Assembly (NCBI GenBank): GCA_044224495.1
Contig: JBGAKG010000001.1
Location: 124,001-188,000 of the forward strand
Direction: 5' to 3'
DNA from: JBGAKG01 sp044224495
Lineage (GTDB): Bacteria > Myxococcota_A > Polyangia > Polyangiales > Polyangiaceae
Length of the DNA stretch: 64,000 nt
Shown piece by piece: positions 23,248 to 31,279 of this stretch (positions are counted from its first letter, which is position 1; the number at the start of each line of letters is the position of its first letter). The position numbers and the translations under genes are program-made. A model generated the notes under the pieces. It saw only the letters and a list, made by a program, of their open reading frames with translations. It had not been told where the DNA came from and ran no database searches.

Positions 23248-24276
23248 TTGGCGAGCTCCATTTCTCCCGAAAAGCCGGCGATCTTCGTGACCGGCGTCGC
23301 CGGGTTCCTCGGGAGCCACGTCGCGGATTACTTCCTCGAGCGGGGTCACCGGGTGGTCGGGTGCGACAACCTGTTCGGGGGTGAGATGGCGAACGTGCCG
23401 TCCGCCGTCGAGTTCCACCGCGTCGACTGCAACGACGTGAAGAAGCTGGTCCCACTCCTCGAAGGCGTCGGCGTCGTCTATCACGCCGCCGCGGCACCCT
23501 ACGAGGGCATCTCCGTCTTCAGCCCGCACTTGGTGACGCAGAACGTGGTCGGCGCGACGGTCGGCATCGCGAGCGCGGCGATCCAGAGTCGCGTGAAGCG
23601 CATCGTCTACTGCTCGTCGATGGCGCGCTACGGCGCCCAGGAGATCCCCTTCCGCGAGACGATGGAGTGTCGCCCCCAGGATCCCTACGGCATCGGCAAG
23701 CTCGCCGCGGAGCAGATCCTCGCGAACCTCTGTCGGACGCACGGCGTGGAGCACGTCATCGCCGTTCCGCACAACATCATCGGCCCGCGCCAGAAGTACG
23801 ACGACCCGTACCGCAACGTCGCGAGCATCATGATCAACCTGATGCTCCAGGGGCGGCAGCCCTTCGTCTACGGCGACGGCTCGCAGAAGCGCTGCTTCAG
23901 CTTCATCCAGGACGTCATCTCCTGCCTCGCGCGGCTCGCGGTCGATCCCGACGTGGACGGCGAGATCTTCAACGTCGGCCCCGACGAAGAGTTCGTCACC
24001 ATCCTCGAGCTCGCGAAGCGCATCGCCGCGCAGCTGAGCTTCGACCTGAAGCCGAACTTCGTTCCCGGCCGCCCGCAGGAGGTCCACTTGGCCACGTGCT
24101 CGGCGGACCGCGCGCGCGCACGGCTGGGCTACAAGACGAAGTACACGCTGGACCAGGGCCTCGCGGAGATGATCGCGTTCATCAAGGAGCGCGGGCCGAA
24201 GCCGTTCGCGTACCACGTCGATCTCGAGATCGTGAACGAGAAGACGCCCGAGACCTGGCGCAAGCGCCTGCTCTGA
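23248..24276 (+). CDS. NAD-dependent epimerase/dehydratase (extended SDR)
   Basis: This 342-residue protein has its likely start at TTG 23248 with a GAAGG ribosome-binding sequence. No ATG or GTG lies between it and the conserved N-terminus. The Rossmann motif VTGVAGFLGSHVAD and the catalytic set Ser in CSSMARYG with Tyr-x3-Lys in YGIGKLAAE are visible. The substrate-side region FVYGDGSQKRCFSFIQDVI and NVGPDEEFVTILELA follow extended SDR norms. UDP-sugar epimerases and dehydratases are the best family guess. With the adjacent divergent GT2, a sugar-nucleotide-to-glycan pathway is plausible. Confidence 0.88.
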   Translation: MASSISPEKPAIFVTGVAGFLGSHVADYFLERGHRVVGCDNLFGGEMANVPSAVEFHRVDCNDVKKLVPLLEGVGVVYHAAAAPYEGISVFSPHLVTQNVVGATVGIASAAIQSRVKRIVYCSSMARYGAQEIPFRETMECRPQDPYGIGKLAAEQILANLCRTHGVEHVIAVPHNIIGPRQKYDDPYRNVASIMINLMLQGRQPFVYGDGSQKRCFSFIQDVISCLARLAVDPDVDGEIFNVGPDEEFVTILELAKRIAAQLSFDLKPNFVPGRPQEVHLATCSADRARARLGYKTKYTLDQGLAEMIAFIKERGPKPFAYHVDLEIVNEKTPETWRKRLL

Positions 24277-24358
24277 CCCCCTAAGAAATCTTCGCTACAC
24301 CCGGCCGCGGCCGGCGTCCTTCTTCCGTGGGCAGCGTTTGCCCGAAGGAGAGACGGTC

Positions 24359-24970
24359 ATGCGTACGCAGATGGGTGTTCGTGGGGTGGTGGTTCTCGTT
24401 GCGACGATCGCAATTTCCGCAGCGGTGGGCTGCTCTTCCGCGAGCCCCACGCCGAGCACCACGGACGGCGGGGACGAGCAGGATTCCGGCAGCGGCGACG
24501 ACTCGGCGACGTCCGGGGTTCCGTCGGGCCCGATCTGTGACCTCTTTCTCTCGAAGAACTGCCCGGGCGTGGAGAACACCCCGGCCCATCGTGCGCTCTG
24601 CGTGCAGGCCTACGACGTCGCCGCGACGCGCGGCTGCAAGCCCTACATCGACAAGGGGTGGGCTTGCCTCGGCGCGAAGGGCGCCTCGGCGCTCACGTGT
24701 CAGTTCAACGACGTCTTCGTCACCGACCCAACGTGCGCGGAGTCCGGCACCGCGATGGCCAAGTGCACGAGCGCGGTGACGGACCCCAAGTGCTACGCCG
24801 GCTCCTGCACCTCGTTCACGGACTGTCCGACTGGCTACAGCTGCAATCTCGCGCTCGGCCAGTGCTTCGACAACGCCCACAGCTGCATCGGTGCCCCGTG
24901 CAACTCGTTCACGGACTGCTCGACCGGTACGACCTGCAACCAAGCGCTCAAGTTGTGCACCAAGCAATAG
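24359..24970 (+). CDS. Cysteine-rich putative lipoprotein
   Basis: This 203-residue protein starts at ATG 24359 with GAAGGAGAG just upstream. The signal sequence ends AAVGC (Cys about 26). A Ser/Asp/Gly linker follows, then about 18 Cys residues. The last 70 residues contain two similar units with CxSFTDCxTGxxCN, as seen in disulfide-rich modules of myxobacterial surface proteins. No enzyme motif was seen. It is probably an outer-surface lipoprotein of unknown role. The gene stands alone between the epimerase and the ArsR gene, with about 80 bp either side. Confidence 0.75.
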   Translation: MRTQMGVRGVVVLVATIAISAAVGCSSASPTPSTTDGGDEQDSGSGDDSATSGVPSGPICDLFLSKNCPGVENTPAHRALCVQAYDVAATRGCKPYIDKGWACLGAKGASALTCQFNDVFVTDPTCAESGTAMAKCTSAVTDPKCYAGSCTSFTDCPTGYSCNLALGQCFDNAHSCIGAPCNSFTDCSTGTTCNQALKLCTKQ

Positions 24971-25029
24971 CGACCTGCCCCTCCCCCTCCCGCTCCTCCT
25001 CCCTCTCCTTCTGGAGCGACGTCGCGCCA

Positions 25030-25077
25030 ATACTCAAGTCACCGCTTGACTAATTCCGAGCCGTGACGATACTCAAG
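25030..25077. promoter_or_regulatory. Candidate ArsR operator: repeated ATACTCAAG and inverted CTTGA
   Basis: ATACTCAAG occurs at 25030-25038 and again, identically, at 25069-25077. The first copy also pairs with CTTGA at 25045-25049 (TCAAG-N6-CTTGA hyphenated palindrome). This is the kind of symmetry bound by dimeric winged-helix ArsR repressors. Both lie immediately upstream of ATG 25081, so autoregulation of the ArsR-SRPBCC pair is likely. Confidence 0.55.
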
Positions 25078-25080
25078 CGC

Positions 25081-25422
25081 ATGCTTCAGCATTCGCCGCT
25101 CGACCGCGTTTTCTCGGCCCTCGCGGACCCGTCGCGCCGCCACATGATCGAGAAGCTCGCCCGCGGCCCCGCGTCGGTGACCGCGTTGGGCGAGAAGCTC
25201 CCGATCACTCTCGCCGCCGTCGTGCAGCACGTGCAGGTCCTCGAAGAGAGCGGGCTCGTCCGCACCGAGAAGAAGGGCCGCGTACGGATGTGCCGGCTCG
25301 AGCCGAAGGGGCTCTCCACGGCCGAGCGCTGGTTCCACGACCGCCGCGCCTTCTGGGAGCAGAGCCTCGATGCCCTCGAGCAGCTGCTCGCCGGAGCCAT
25401 CGAAAGGAAGAGACAGCCATGA
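25081..25422 (+). CDS. ArsR-family winged-helix transcriptional regulator
   Basis: The start is taken as ATG 25081 (113 residues, MLQHSPLDRVFSALADPSRR). A GTG at 25063 would add six residues but would place one operator copy inside the gene. The HTH core is seen in LGEKLPITLAAVVQHVQVLEESGLVR, quoted here by its recognition-helix part AAVVQHVQVLEESGL. There is no cysteine metal-binding pair in the helix, so it is not a metal sensor. It overlaps the SRPBCC gene by ATGA. This gene pair is common in bacteria and probably responds to a small ligand bound by the partner. Confidence 0.88.
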   Translation: MLQHSPLDRVFSALADPSRRHMIEKLARGPASVTALGEKLPITLAAVVQHVQVLEESGLVRTEKKGRVRMCRLEPKGLSTAERWFHDRRAFWEQSLDALEQLLAGAIERKRQP

Positions 25423-25901
25423 CCCAGAAGATCCTCCACGACACGTTCACCCTCGAGCGCACCCTCTCCGCCCCGCCGGCCCGCGTGTTCGAGGCGCTCT
25501 CGAAGCCCGAGGTGAAGGCGAAATGGTTCGGCGGCCCGAAGGACGCGTGGGTCGAGAAGGAGCGCGTCTTCGACTTCCGCGTCGGCGGGCGCGAGCACGT
25601 GAGCGGCGTCCACGCGGGGGGCATCACGAGCGTCTTCGACGCGGTCTACCTCGACATCGTGCCCGGCGAGCGCGTCGTCTACGCCTACGAGATGACGGTG
25701 AACGGGCGGAAGATCTCCACCTCGCTCGCCACGTTCCAAGTCACGGCGGTCGGCGAGAAGACGAAGCTCGTGCTGACCGAGCAGGGCGCCTACTACGACG
25801 ACCCCGAGATGGCGAAGTACGCGCCCGACGGCCAGCACGCCGCCCGGCTCCGCGGGACCCAGGACCTCATGGACGAGATCGTGGCCGTCTTCGAGCGTTG
25901 A
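25419..25901 (+). CDS. SRPBCC/AHSA1-type (START-like) ligand-binding protein
   Basis: This 160-residue protein starts at ATG 25419 (ATGA overlap with ArsR). Family landmarks are APPARVFEALSKPEVKAKWF (residues about 17-36), FRVGGREHVSG, 'YLDIVPGERVVYAYEM' and the C-terminal GTQDLMDEIVAVF helix. Proteins of this kind (AHSA1/SRPBCC) have a deep hydrophobic pocket. They are routinely encoded with ArsR regulators, where they are thought to modulate the regulator or act on a lipid-like ligand. No catalytic residue set is evident. Confidence 0.85.
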   Translation: MTQKILHDTFTLERTLSAPPARVFEALSKPEVKAKWFGGPKDAWVEKERVFDFRVGGREHVSGVHAGGITSVFDAVYLDIVPGERVVYAYEMTVNGRKISTSLATFQVTAVGEKTKLVLTEQGAYYDDPEMAKYAPDGQHAARLRGTQDLMDEIVAVFER

Positions 25902-25966
25902 ATCTCGCGTTTCCTGGCCCAAAGGCGGCACGACGCAGCGCGCCACGACTGTGCTAAACCGGCGTC

Positions 25967-27706
25967 ATGTCCGTCGAGGATCCGCCGACCACCCTGCGCC
26001 CGCTCAAGCGCGCGATGGAGGTCCACTCCGGCGGCGAGCCCACCGCCAAGTGCGACGTCGTCGTCGTGGGCGGCGGCGTCAACGGCACGGGCGTGGCGCG
26101 CGATCTGGCCCTCCGCGGCCTGTCGGTCGTGCTGTTCGAGCGCAACGATCTCGCGTTCGGCGCGAGCGGGAACTCGAGCGGCATGATCCACGGCGGGCCG
26201 CGCTACCTCTCCGCGAACCCGAGCGTCACGGAGAGCTCCTGCCGCGACTCCGGCTACATCCAGAAGATCGCCCCCTTCCTCCTCCACCGCATCCCCTTCC
26301 TGATGCAGGTGCGCGGCGGCGCGAAGGGCCGCGTGATGTTCGAGCTCATCGACGCGTTCTTCCGCGCGTACGACGACTACCAGCCCCTCAAGAACGGCGA
26401 GGCCCACACCCGCCTCACGCCCGACGAGCTCAAGCAGCTCGAGCCAGGGCTGTCGCTCGACGAAGCCATCGGCGGCATCACGTTCGACGAGTGGGGCGTG
26501 GACGGCGCGCGGCTCTGCGTGCTCAACGCGCTCGACGCGATGGCGCACGGCGCGAAGGTCTCGGTCCACACGACCGTCACCGGGATCACCAAGTACGGCG
26601 GCGGCTCCAAGAAGCGCGGCGAAGGCGACTACGTCGTCACCGCGACCGATCGCGACACGGGCAAGACCCACCGGGTGCGCGCGCGCGTCGTCGTCAACGC
26701 CACCGGCGCGTGGGCGCCGATCACGGCGTCGCTCGGCGCGCTCCCGAACGGGCGCGTCCGCGTGCGCCCCGGCAAGGGGATCCACGTCGCGCTCGACCGC
26801 CGGCTCTCGAACTACGCGATCGCGGCCGAGGCGATCGACGGGCGCCAGATCTTCCTCATGCCGTGGCAGAACATGAGCGTCATCGGCACGACCGACGACG
26901 ACTACTACGGCGATCTCGACGACGTGATCTCGACGAGCGAAGAGGTCCGCTACCTCGTCCAGGGCGTGGCCCGCGTGTTCCCCGCCGTGCGCGAGGCGCG
27001 CATGATCGGAACCTGGGCCGGCGTGCGACCCACGCTCTATGCGTTCGGACCGCACGAGGACGCACTCTCGCGCGAGCACGAGATCGTCGACCACCAGACG
27101 GACGGTGCGCCCGGCATCTACTCGATGATCGGCGGCAAGCTCGCCTCGTACCGCATCTTCTCCGAGGAGATGGCGAACCGGATCGCGGAGGATCTCGCGC
27201 CGAGCAGCAAGTGCTCGACCCACACGACGATGCTGCCGGGCGGGGACGACGTACCCAACCCGCTCGCGCTCGCGGAGCGCTTCGCGCTGACGCCCGTCGC
27301 CGGCCGGCGCGCGGTCTACCGGCACGGCGCCGTCGCGCTCGAGATCTTCGGTCAGGCGGAAGCGCGCGATCGCCAAGAGATCGTCTGCCCGTGCGAGCCC
27401 GTCACCGCGGCCGAGATCCGGCACGTCGTGAAGCACGAGCTCGCGCGCGACGTCTCGGGCGTGGCCCGCCGCACGCGGCTCGGCCTCGGGGCCTGCGGCG
27501 GCATGCGCTGCGCGGCGCGCTGCGGGCAGATCGTCGCGGAGGAGCTGGACCTCGCGCCGAGCGAGGGCGTCGCCCAAGCGCAGCGCTTCCTCGAGCGGCA
27601 AGCGAAGATGCGCATCCCGGCGCTCGGTCCCGATCAGGCGCGCCAAGAAGCGTTCGCGGCGGCGCACCTCCGCGCGCTCGGCGTGACCGACGGGGGCACG
27701 CGATGA
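25967..27706 (+). CDS. glpA: Anaerobic-type glycerol-3-phosphate dehydrogenase subunit A
   Basis: This 579-residue protein begins with a 28-residue N-terminal extension, then the FAD-binding motif VVVVGGGVNGTGVARDLALRG. 'SGNSSGMIHGGPRYL' is the conserved GlpA/GlpD substrate region, and GRQIFLMPWQ is another. The C-terminal half has the BFD-like [2Fe-2S] domain: Cys residues of CPCEPVTAAEI (about residues 472-474) and GACGGMRCAARC (about 508-519). That domain is characteristic of GlpA and absent from aerobic GlpD. The enzyme oxidises sn-glycerol 3-phosphate to dihydroxyacetone phosphate and passes electrons to a GlpB partner, which overlaps its stop by ATGA. No GlpC is present. Confidence 0.9.
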   Translation: MSVEDPPTTLRPLKRAMEVHSGGEPTAKCDVVVVGGGVNGTGVARDLALRGLSVVLFERNDLAFGASGNSSGMIHGGPRYLSANPSVTESSCRDSGYIQKIAPFLLHRIPFLMQVRGGAKGRVMFELIDAFFRAYDDYQPLKNGEAHTRLTPDELKQLEPGLSLDEAIGGITFDEWGVDGARLCVLNALDAMAHGAKVSVHTTVTGITKYGGGSKKRGEGDYVVTATDRDTGKTHRVRARVVVNATGAWAPITASLGALPNGRVRVRPGKGIHVALDRRLSNYAIAAEAIDGRQIFLMPWQNMSVIGTTDDDYYGDLDDVISTSEEVRYLVQGVARVFPAVREARMIGTWAGVRPTLYAFGPHEDALSREHEIVDHQTDGAPGIYSMIGGKLASYRIFSEEMANRIAEDLAPSSKCSTHTTMLPGGDDVPNPLALAERFALTPVAGRRAVYRHGAVALEIFGQAEARDRQEIVCPCEPVTAAEIRHVVKHELARDVSGVARRTRLGLGACGGMRCAARCGQIVAEELDLAPSEGVAQAQRFLERQAKMRIPALGPDQARQEAFAAAHLRALGVTDGGTR

Positions 27707-28872
27707 TCGTCGTGATCGGAGCCGGGGTCGCCGGCACCGCTGCCGCGCTCGCCGCCGCCGCGCGCCACGCCGCCGTGCGCGTGATCGACGGTGGGCCCGG
27801 CGCGACCGCGCTCGGCTCCGGCGCGATCGATGGCGCCACGCCCTCGGCCCAAGCACTGGCGATCGCGGCCACGCTCGGCGCCGACGTCGGGCCGTGCATC
27901 GTGGCGACGACCGCAGGCGTACTCCGCCGCGCGGCGGGCGCGGATCGCAGTGTCCTCCGCCTGCGGGAGAGCAGCACCGTCTTCGTGCCCGAGTCGTCGC
28001 ACCCGCGCTGGCGCGGCGAGCTCCTCGCTCGGCTCTGGGATCGGAGCCCGCTCGCGACCGAGGCGAAGCTCCGCTTCGTGACCGGCCGCGTCGCGCTCGT
28101 CCAAGGCGAAGCGGAGCACGCGATGAACGACGTCGAGCTCGCCTCGCGCCACGACGATCCGGCGCGGCTCGAGCTCTTGGGCACCCGCCTCCGTCAAGCG
28201 CTTCCGCCCGGAGCGACCGCCGTCGCCCTCCCGCCGTGGCTCGGCGCGAGCGCCGCCCGCGCCGATGCGCTGAGCGCGCTCGTCGGGGTCCCCTGCGGCG
28301 AGGTCCTCGGCGATCCCGCCGGCCCGGCCGGCGAGCGCTTCGTCCACGCGCGCGACGCCGCGTTCGCGAAGGCCGGCGTCGTCGTCACGCACGCGCGCGC
28401 GACGTCCTTCGCGCGGGACGACGGCGGGCTCTTCGTGACGCTCGAAGGGCGCGACGTCGTTCGCGCGGGGACCCTCATCGTCGCGATCGGCGGCGTCGCC
28501 GGCGGCGGCATCCTCTACACGCCGAGCGCGGCGATCGCAGCGACCGCGCTCCCCCCACATCCGCGGCCCACGTTCCGCGCATCGCTCGACGGGCCCCTCG
28601 TGATCGGTCTGAACGGGCGCCCGATGGTCGTCCCGGGCTCGATGTTCGGCGTCGCTCCCGAGGAGCTCGGGCTCCCGTTCGGCACCGAGACCGCGCTCGA
28701 GCGGATCGGTCTCCTCGCCCCCGATCCGGCGCGCGCCGACGGCGAGCGCCTGTTCGTCTGCGGGGACGCCCTCGAAGGTCGCCCGCGCACGTGGCTCGAA
28801 GCGCTCGCGTCGGGCGCGAACGCCGGGCTCGCGGCCGCGAGCGCAGGCCCGACGATCGCGGCAGCACAATGA
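27703..28872 (+). CDS. glpB: Glycerol-3-phosphate dehydrogenase subunit B-like flavoprotein
   Basis: This 389-residue protein starts at ATG 27703 (ATGA overlap with glpA). The N-terminus MIVVIGAGVAGTAAALAAAA is a dinucleotide-binding fold, and 'GSGAIDGA' is conserved in GlpB. Near the C-terminus, 'LFVCGDALEGRPRTWLEALASGANAGLAA' (here the last part, SGANAGLAAA) matches the FAD-binding signature. GlpB links GlpA to the membrane electron chain through GlpC in E. coli. The GlpC iron-sulfur subunit is absent here, so electrons must reach quinone by another carrier. It overlaps the next gene by ATGA. Confidence 0.85.
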   Translation: MIVVIGAGVAGTAAALAAAARHAAVRVIDGGPGATALGSGAIDGATPSAQALAIAATLGADVGPCIVATTAGVLRRAAGADRSVLRLRESSTVFVPESSHPRWRGELLARLWDRSPLATEAKLRFVTGRVALVQGEAEHAMNDVELASRHDDPARLELLGTRLRQALPPGATAVALPPWLGASAARADALSALVGVPCGEVLGDPAGPAGERFVHARDAAFAKAGVVVTHARATSFARDDGGLFVTLEGRDVVRAGTLIVAIGGVAGGGILYTPSAAIAATALPPHPRPTFRASLDGPLVIGLNGRPMVVPGSMFGVAPEELGLPFGTETALERIGLLAPDPARADGERLFVCGDALEGRPRTWLEALASGANAGLAAASAGPTIAAAQ

Positions 28873-29642
28873 GCTCCGCGCCGAAGGACGCGACCGCGCG
28901 CTTCTCGGATCGCGTCGCGGACTACGTCCGCACGCGCCCCTCCTATCCCGCCGCGCTCCTCGACGCGGTCCTCGAAGCGCTCGGCCTCGCCCCCGGCGAT
29001 GCCGTCGCCGATCTCGGGAGCGGCACCGGCATCTCGGCGAAGCTCCTCGTCGAGCGCGGTCTCGTCGTCCACGCGGTCGAGCCGAACGAGCCGATGCGGC
29101 GGGCGGCGGAGGAGATGCTCGCCGGCGACGAACGCTTCCGGAGCGTGAACGGCACGGCCGAAGCGACGACGCTCGCGGACGGGTCGGTCCGCGCCGTCTT
29201 CGCGTTCCAGGCGTTCCACTGGTTCGACGCGACGAAGACGCGCACCGAGCTCGCGCGCATCCTCGAGCCGCGGGCCGCCGGCCCGCAGATCGCACTCGTG
29301 TGGAACGAGCGCTTGGTCGACACGCCGTTCCTCGAGGCCTACGAAGCGCTCCTCCAGCGCGCGTCGCCCGACTACGGCGCCGTCGAGCACCGCAACGCGT
29401 ACGCCCGGATCCAGGCGTTCTTCCACTCGGCGGTGAAGGAGCTGAACGCTCCGAACGAGCAGCGCTTCGATCGCGAAGGCTTCTTCGGGCGAGTGTTTTC
29501 CAGCTCTTACGTGCCCAAGACCGGTGCCGTCCACGAGGCCTTCGCGCAGGAGCTGGGGGAGCTCTTCGAGCACTACGCGGACGCCGAGGGCAAGGTCGCC
29601 TTCCGCTACGACTGCAAGGCGTTCCTCGGTCGCATCGGCTGA
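28869..29642 (+). CDS. Class I SAM-dependent methyltransferase
   Basis: This 257-residue protein starts at ATG 28869, overlapping the glpB stop as ATGA. The SAM motif VADLGSGTGISAKLL (about residues 42-56) and the acidic ribose-binding EPNEPM are clear. 'AFQAFHWFDATKTRTELARI' is a typical post-motif. It belongs to the family of small-molecule methyltransferases with 'FHWF', often related to trans-aconitate or quinone methyltransferases. The substrate is unknown. The GlpAB association suggests a possible link to lipid or redox metabolism, but the coupling may be incidental. Confidence 0.88.
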   Translation: MSSAPKDATARFSDRVADYVRTRPSYPAALLDAVLEALGLAPGDAVADLGSGTGISAKLLVERGLVVHAVEPNEPMRRAAEEMLAGDERFRSVNGTAEATTLADGSVRAVFAFQAFHWFDATKTRTELARILEPRAAGPQIALVWNERLVDTPFLEAYEALLQRASPDYGAVEHRNAYARIQAFFHSAVKELNAPNEQRFDREGFFGRVFSSSYVPKTGAVHEAFAQELGELFEHYADAEGKVAFRYDCKAFLGRIG

Positions 29643-29662
29643 AGGCGCGCTATCCTCGAAGG

Positions 29663-31279
29663 ATGACTTGGCTTCGCGTGGGGATCGCGGCGGCCGTGGT
29701 GTGTTTCGTCGGCGTCGCTGCGAGCTGTCGAGAGCCGACGGAGATCCTCGTCGAGCTCACGACCGACGTGTCGTGCAGCGACGTCGGGCTCGCCGGCGGC
29801 GCCATCCTGCGCGTCGGAGCGCCGGGCACGGTGGAGTCGTCGCCGACGACCTCCGTCGTCGCGCTCTCGTGCGAGGGCGGGAAGCTCGGCACGATCGCGG
29901 TGGTCCCGAGCGGCAGCGACGACGATCAGGTCGCCATCCTCGCCGTGCTCGGTTCGGGCAAGAACCCCGCGCTGCCGTTCGTGAAGACGGCGGACTGCAA
30001 CGCGAGCGCACCGGGCAACTGCATCCTCACGAAGCGCGTCGTCAGCTACATCACGCACCGCACGCTCTCGCTTCCGATCCGGCTCTCGCTCGCGTGCGCC
30101 GGCGTCACGTGCAAGAACCCGAACGAGACGTGCGTCGAGGGCGAGTGCCGGAGCGTGGTCCCGGAGTGCACCGAGGCCGATGGCTGTAAGCCCGTGCCTC
30201 CGCCGGTCGACGCGGGTCCGTCCCTCGATGCGACGCTCGACGCGCGACCCGACGTGATCTCCACCAGTGACGTCGCCGTGATCGACGTCGGCGCGCCCGA
30301 TGGGTGCAACATGTGCGGCGGGAGCACGTGCGTGAACCTGCTGAGCGACCCGTCGAACTGCGGTGCCTGCGGGCTCAAGTGCGGAGGCGTCTGCGCCGGT
30401 GGCCTCTGCAAGCTCAGCGCCGGTGTCGCCAACGCGCTCGGCGGGTGCATCGCCGTCGACGGCGAAGTGGTGATGTTCACGGCCGGAAACGGGACCGCCG
30501 GAGCAGCGTATTGGGTCCCGCGCACGGGCACGTCCGCCGCGACGAAGCTCGATACGTTCGCCACGCCGAGCTGGGTGGCCGGCGGCGGTGGGCTCACCGT
30601 GAGCGGGCAGAACGGCACCGCCTCGAGCTTCCGCGACTACACCGCGACGGTTCCTCCGGCGCCGGTGAGCGGGCTCGTCACGATCGGGAACAACGGCAGC
30701 GAGATCAACGGGCTCGCGCGAAACTCGAGCGGCCAACGCTGCCTCGCGTTCCGCGACGGGAACCTGCACTACGCGGCCTGCCCGTCGAAGAACGCGCTCC
30801 AGCTCGCGGGTCCCAGCGGACCGCTCGCCGTGGGCACGAACGGGTGGGCGGCGATCATGGGCCCCAGCCTCCCGGCTGCCACGTTCCAGCTCGGCGACTT
30901 CACCGGAGCGAGTCAGGGCACCCTCCCGCTCGCGAAGGCGCGAACCGTCACCGCGATCCGCACCGGCAACCAGCTCTACGCGGCGGTCGACACCACGATC
31001 GTCACGTACCTGAACTCCAAGTGGAACCCCGTGTGGTCGGGGAGCCTCCCCGTGCGCGGGCTCCGGGTGGATGCGGCAGGCACGCTCTACTTCATCGAGG
31101 GCACGGCGACGGGCGCCGTTCGCAAGCTCACCTACACGGGCGCCCCGGTCTCCACCAACCAAGCGCCCGTGCTCTACACGGGCCCGTTCGACAGCCTCGG
31201 CGAGCCCGCGTGCATCGACGTGGACGACGTCGCCTTCTATCTGTTGGTCAGCGGCATCCCCATCCGCGGGCCGAAATGA
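29663..31279 (+). CDS. Cysteine-rich lipoprotein, paralog 1
   Basis: This 538-residue protein starts at ATG 29663 with GAAGGAT close upstream. The signal sequence ends VAASC (Cys 22). Residues about 25-150 form a beta-rich domain beginning REPTEILVELTTDVSC, then a Pro/Asp/Ala spacer of DAxPD units, a NCGACGLKCGG cysteine module near residue 235, and a C-terminal region of about 280 residues with repeated beta-strand pairs that may form a propeller. Its architecture and several blocks (REPT.I...TDV.C; LGT..VVPSGSDDDQV) match the following gene, so the two are paralogs by tandem duplication. Likely an outer-surface lipoprotein of unknown role. Confidence 0.78.
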   Translation: MTWLRVGIAAAVVCFVGVAASCREPTEILVELTTDVSCSDVGLAGGAILRVGAPGTVESSPTTSVVALSCEGGKLGTIAVVPSGSDDDQVAILAVLGSGKNPALPFVKTADCNASAPGNCILTKRVVSYITHRTLSLPIRLSLACAGVTCKNPNETCVEGECRSVVPECTEADGCKPVPPPVDAGPSLDATLDARPDVISTSDVAVIDVGAPDGCNMCGGSTCVNLLSDPSNCGACGLKCGGVCAGGLCKLSAGVANALGGCIAVDGEVVMFTAGNGTAGAAYWVPRTGTSAATKLDTFATPSWVAGGGGLTVSGQNGTASSFRDYTATVPPAPVSGLVTIGNNGSEINGLARNSSGQRCLAFRDGNLHYAACPSKNALQLAGPSGPLAVGTNGWAAIMGPSLPAATFQLGDFTGASQGTLPLAKARTVTAIRTGNQLYAAVDTTIVTYLNSKWNPVWSGSLPVRGLRVDAAGTLYFIEGTATGAVRKLTYTGAPVSTNQAPVLYTGPFDSLGEPACIDVDDVAFYLLVSGIPIRGPK

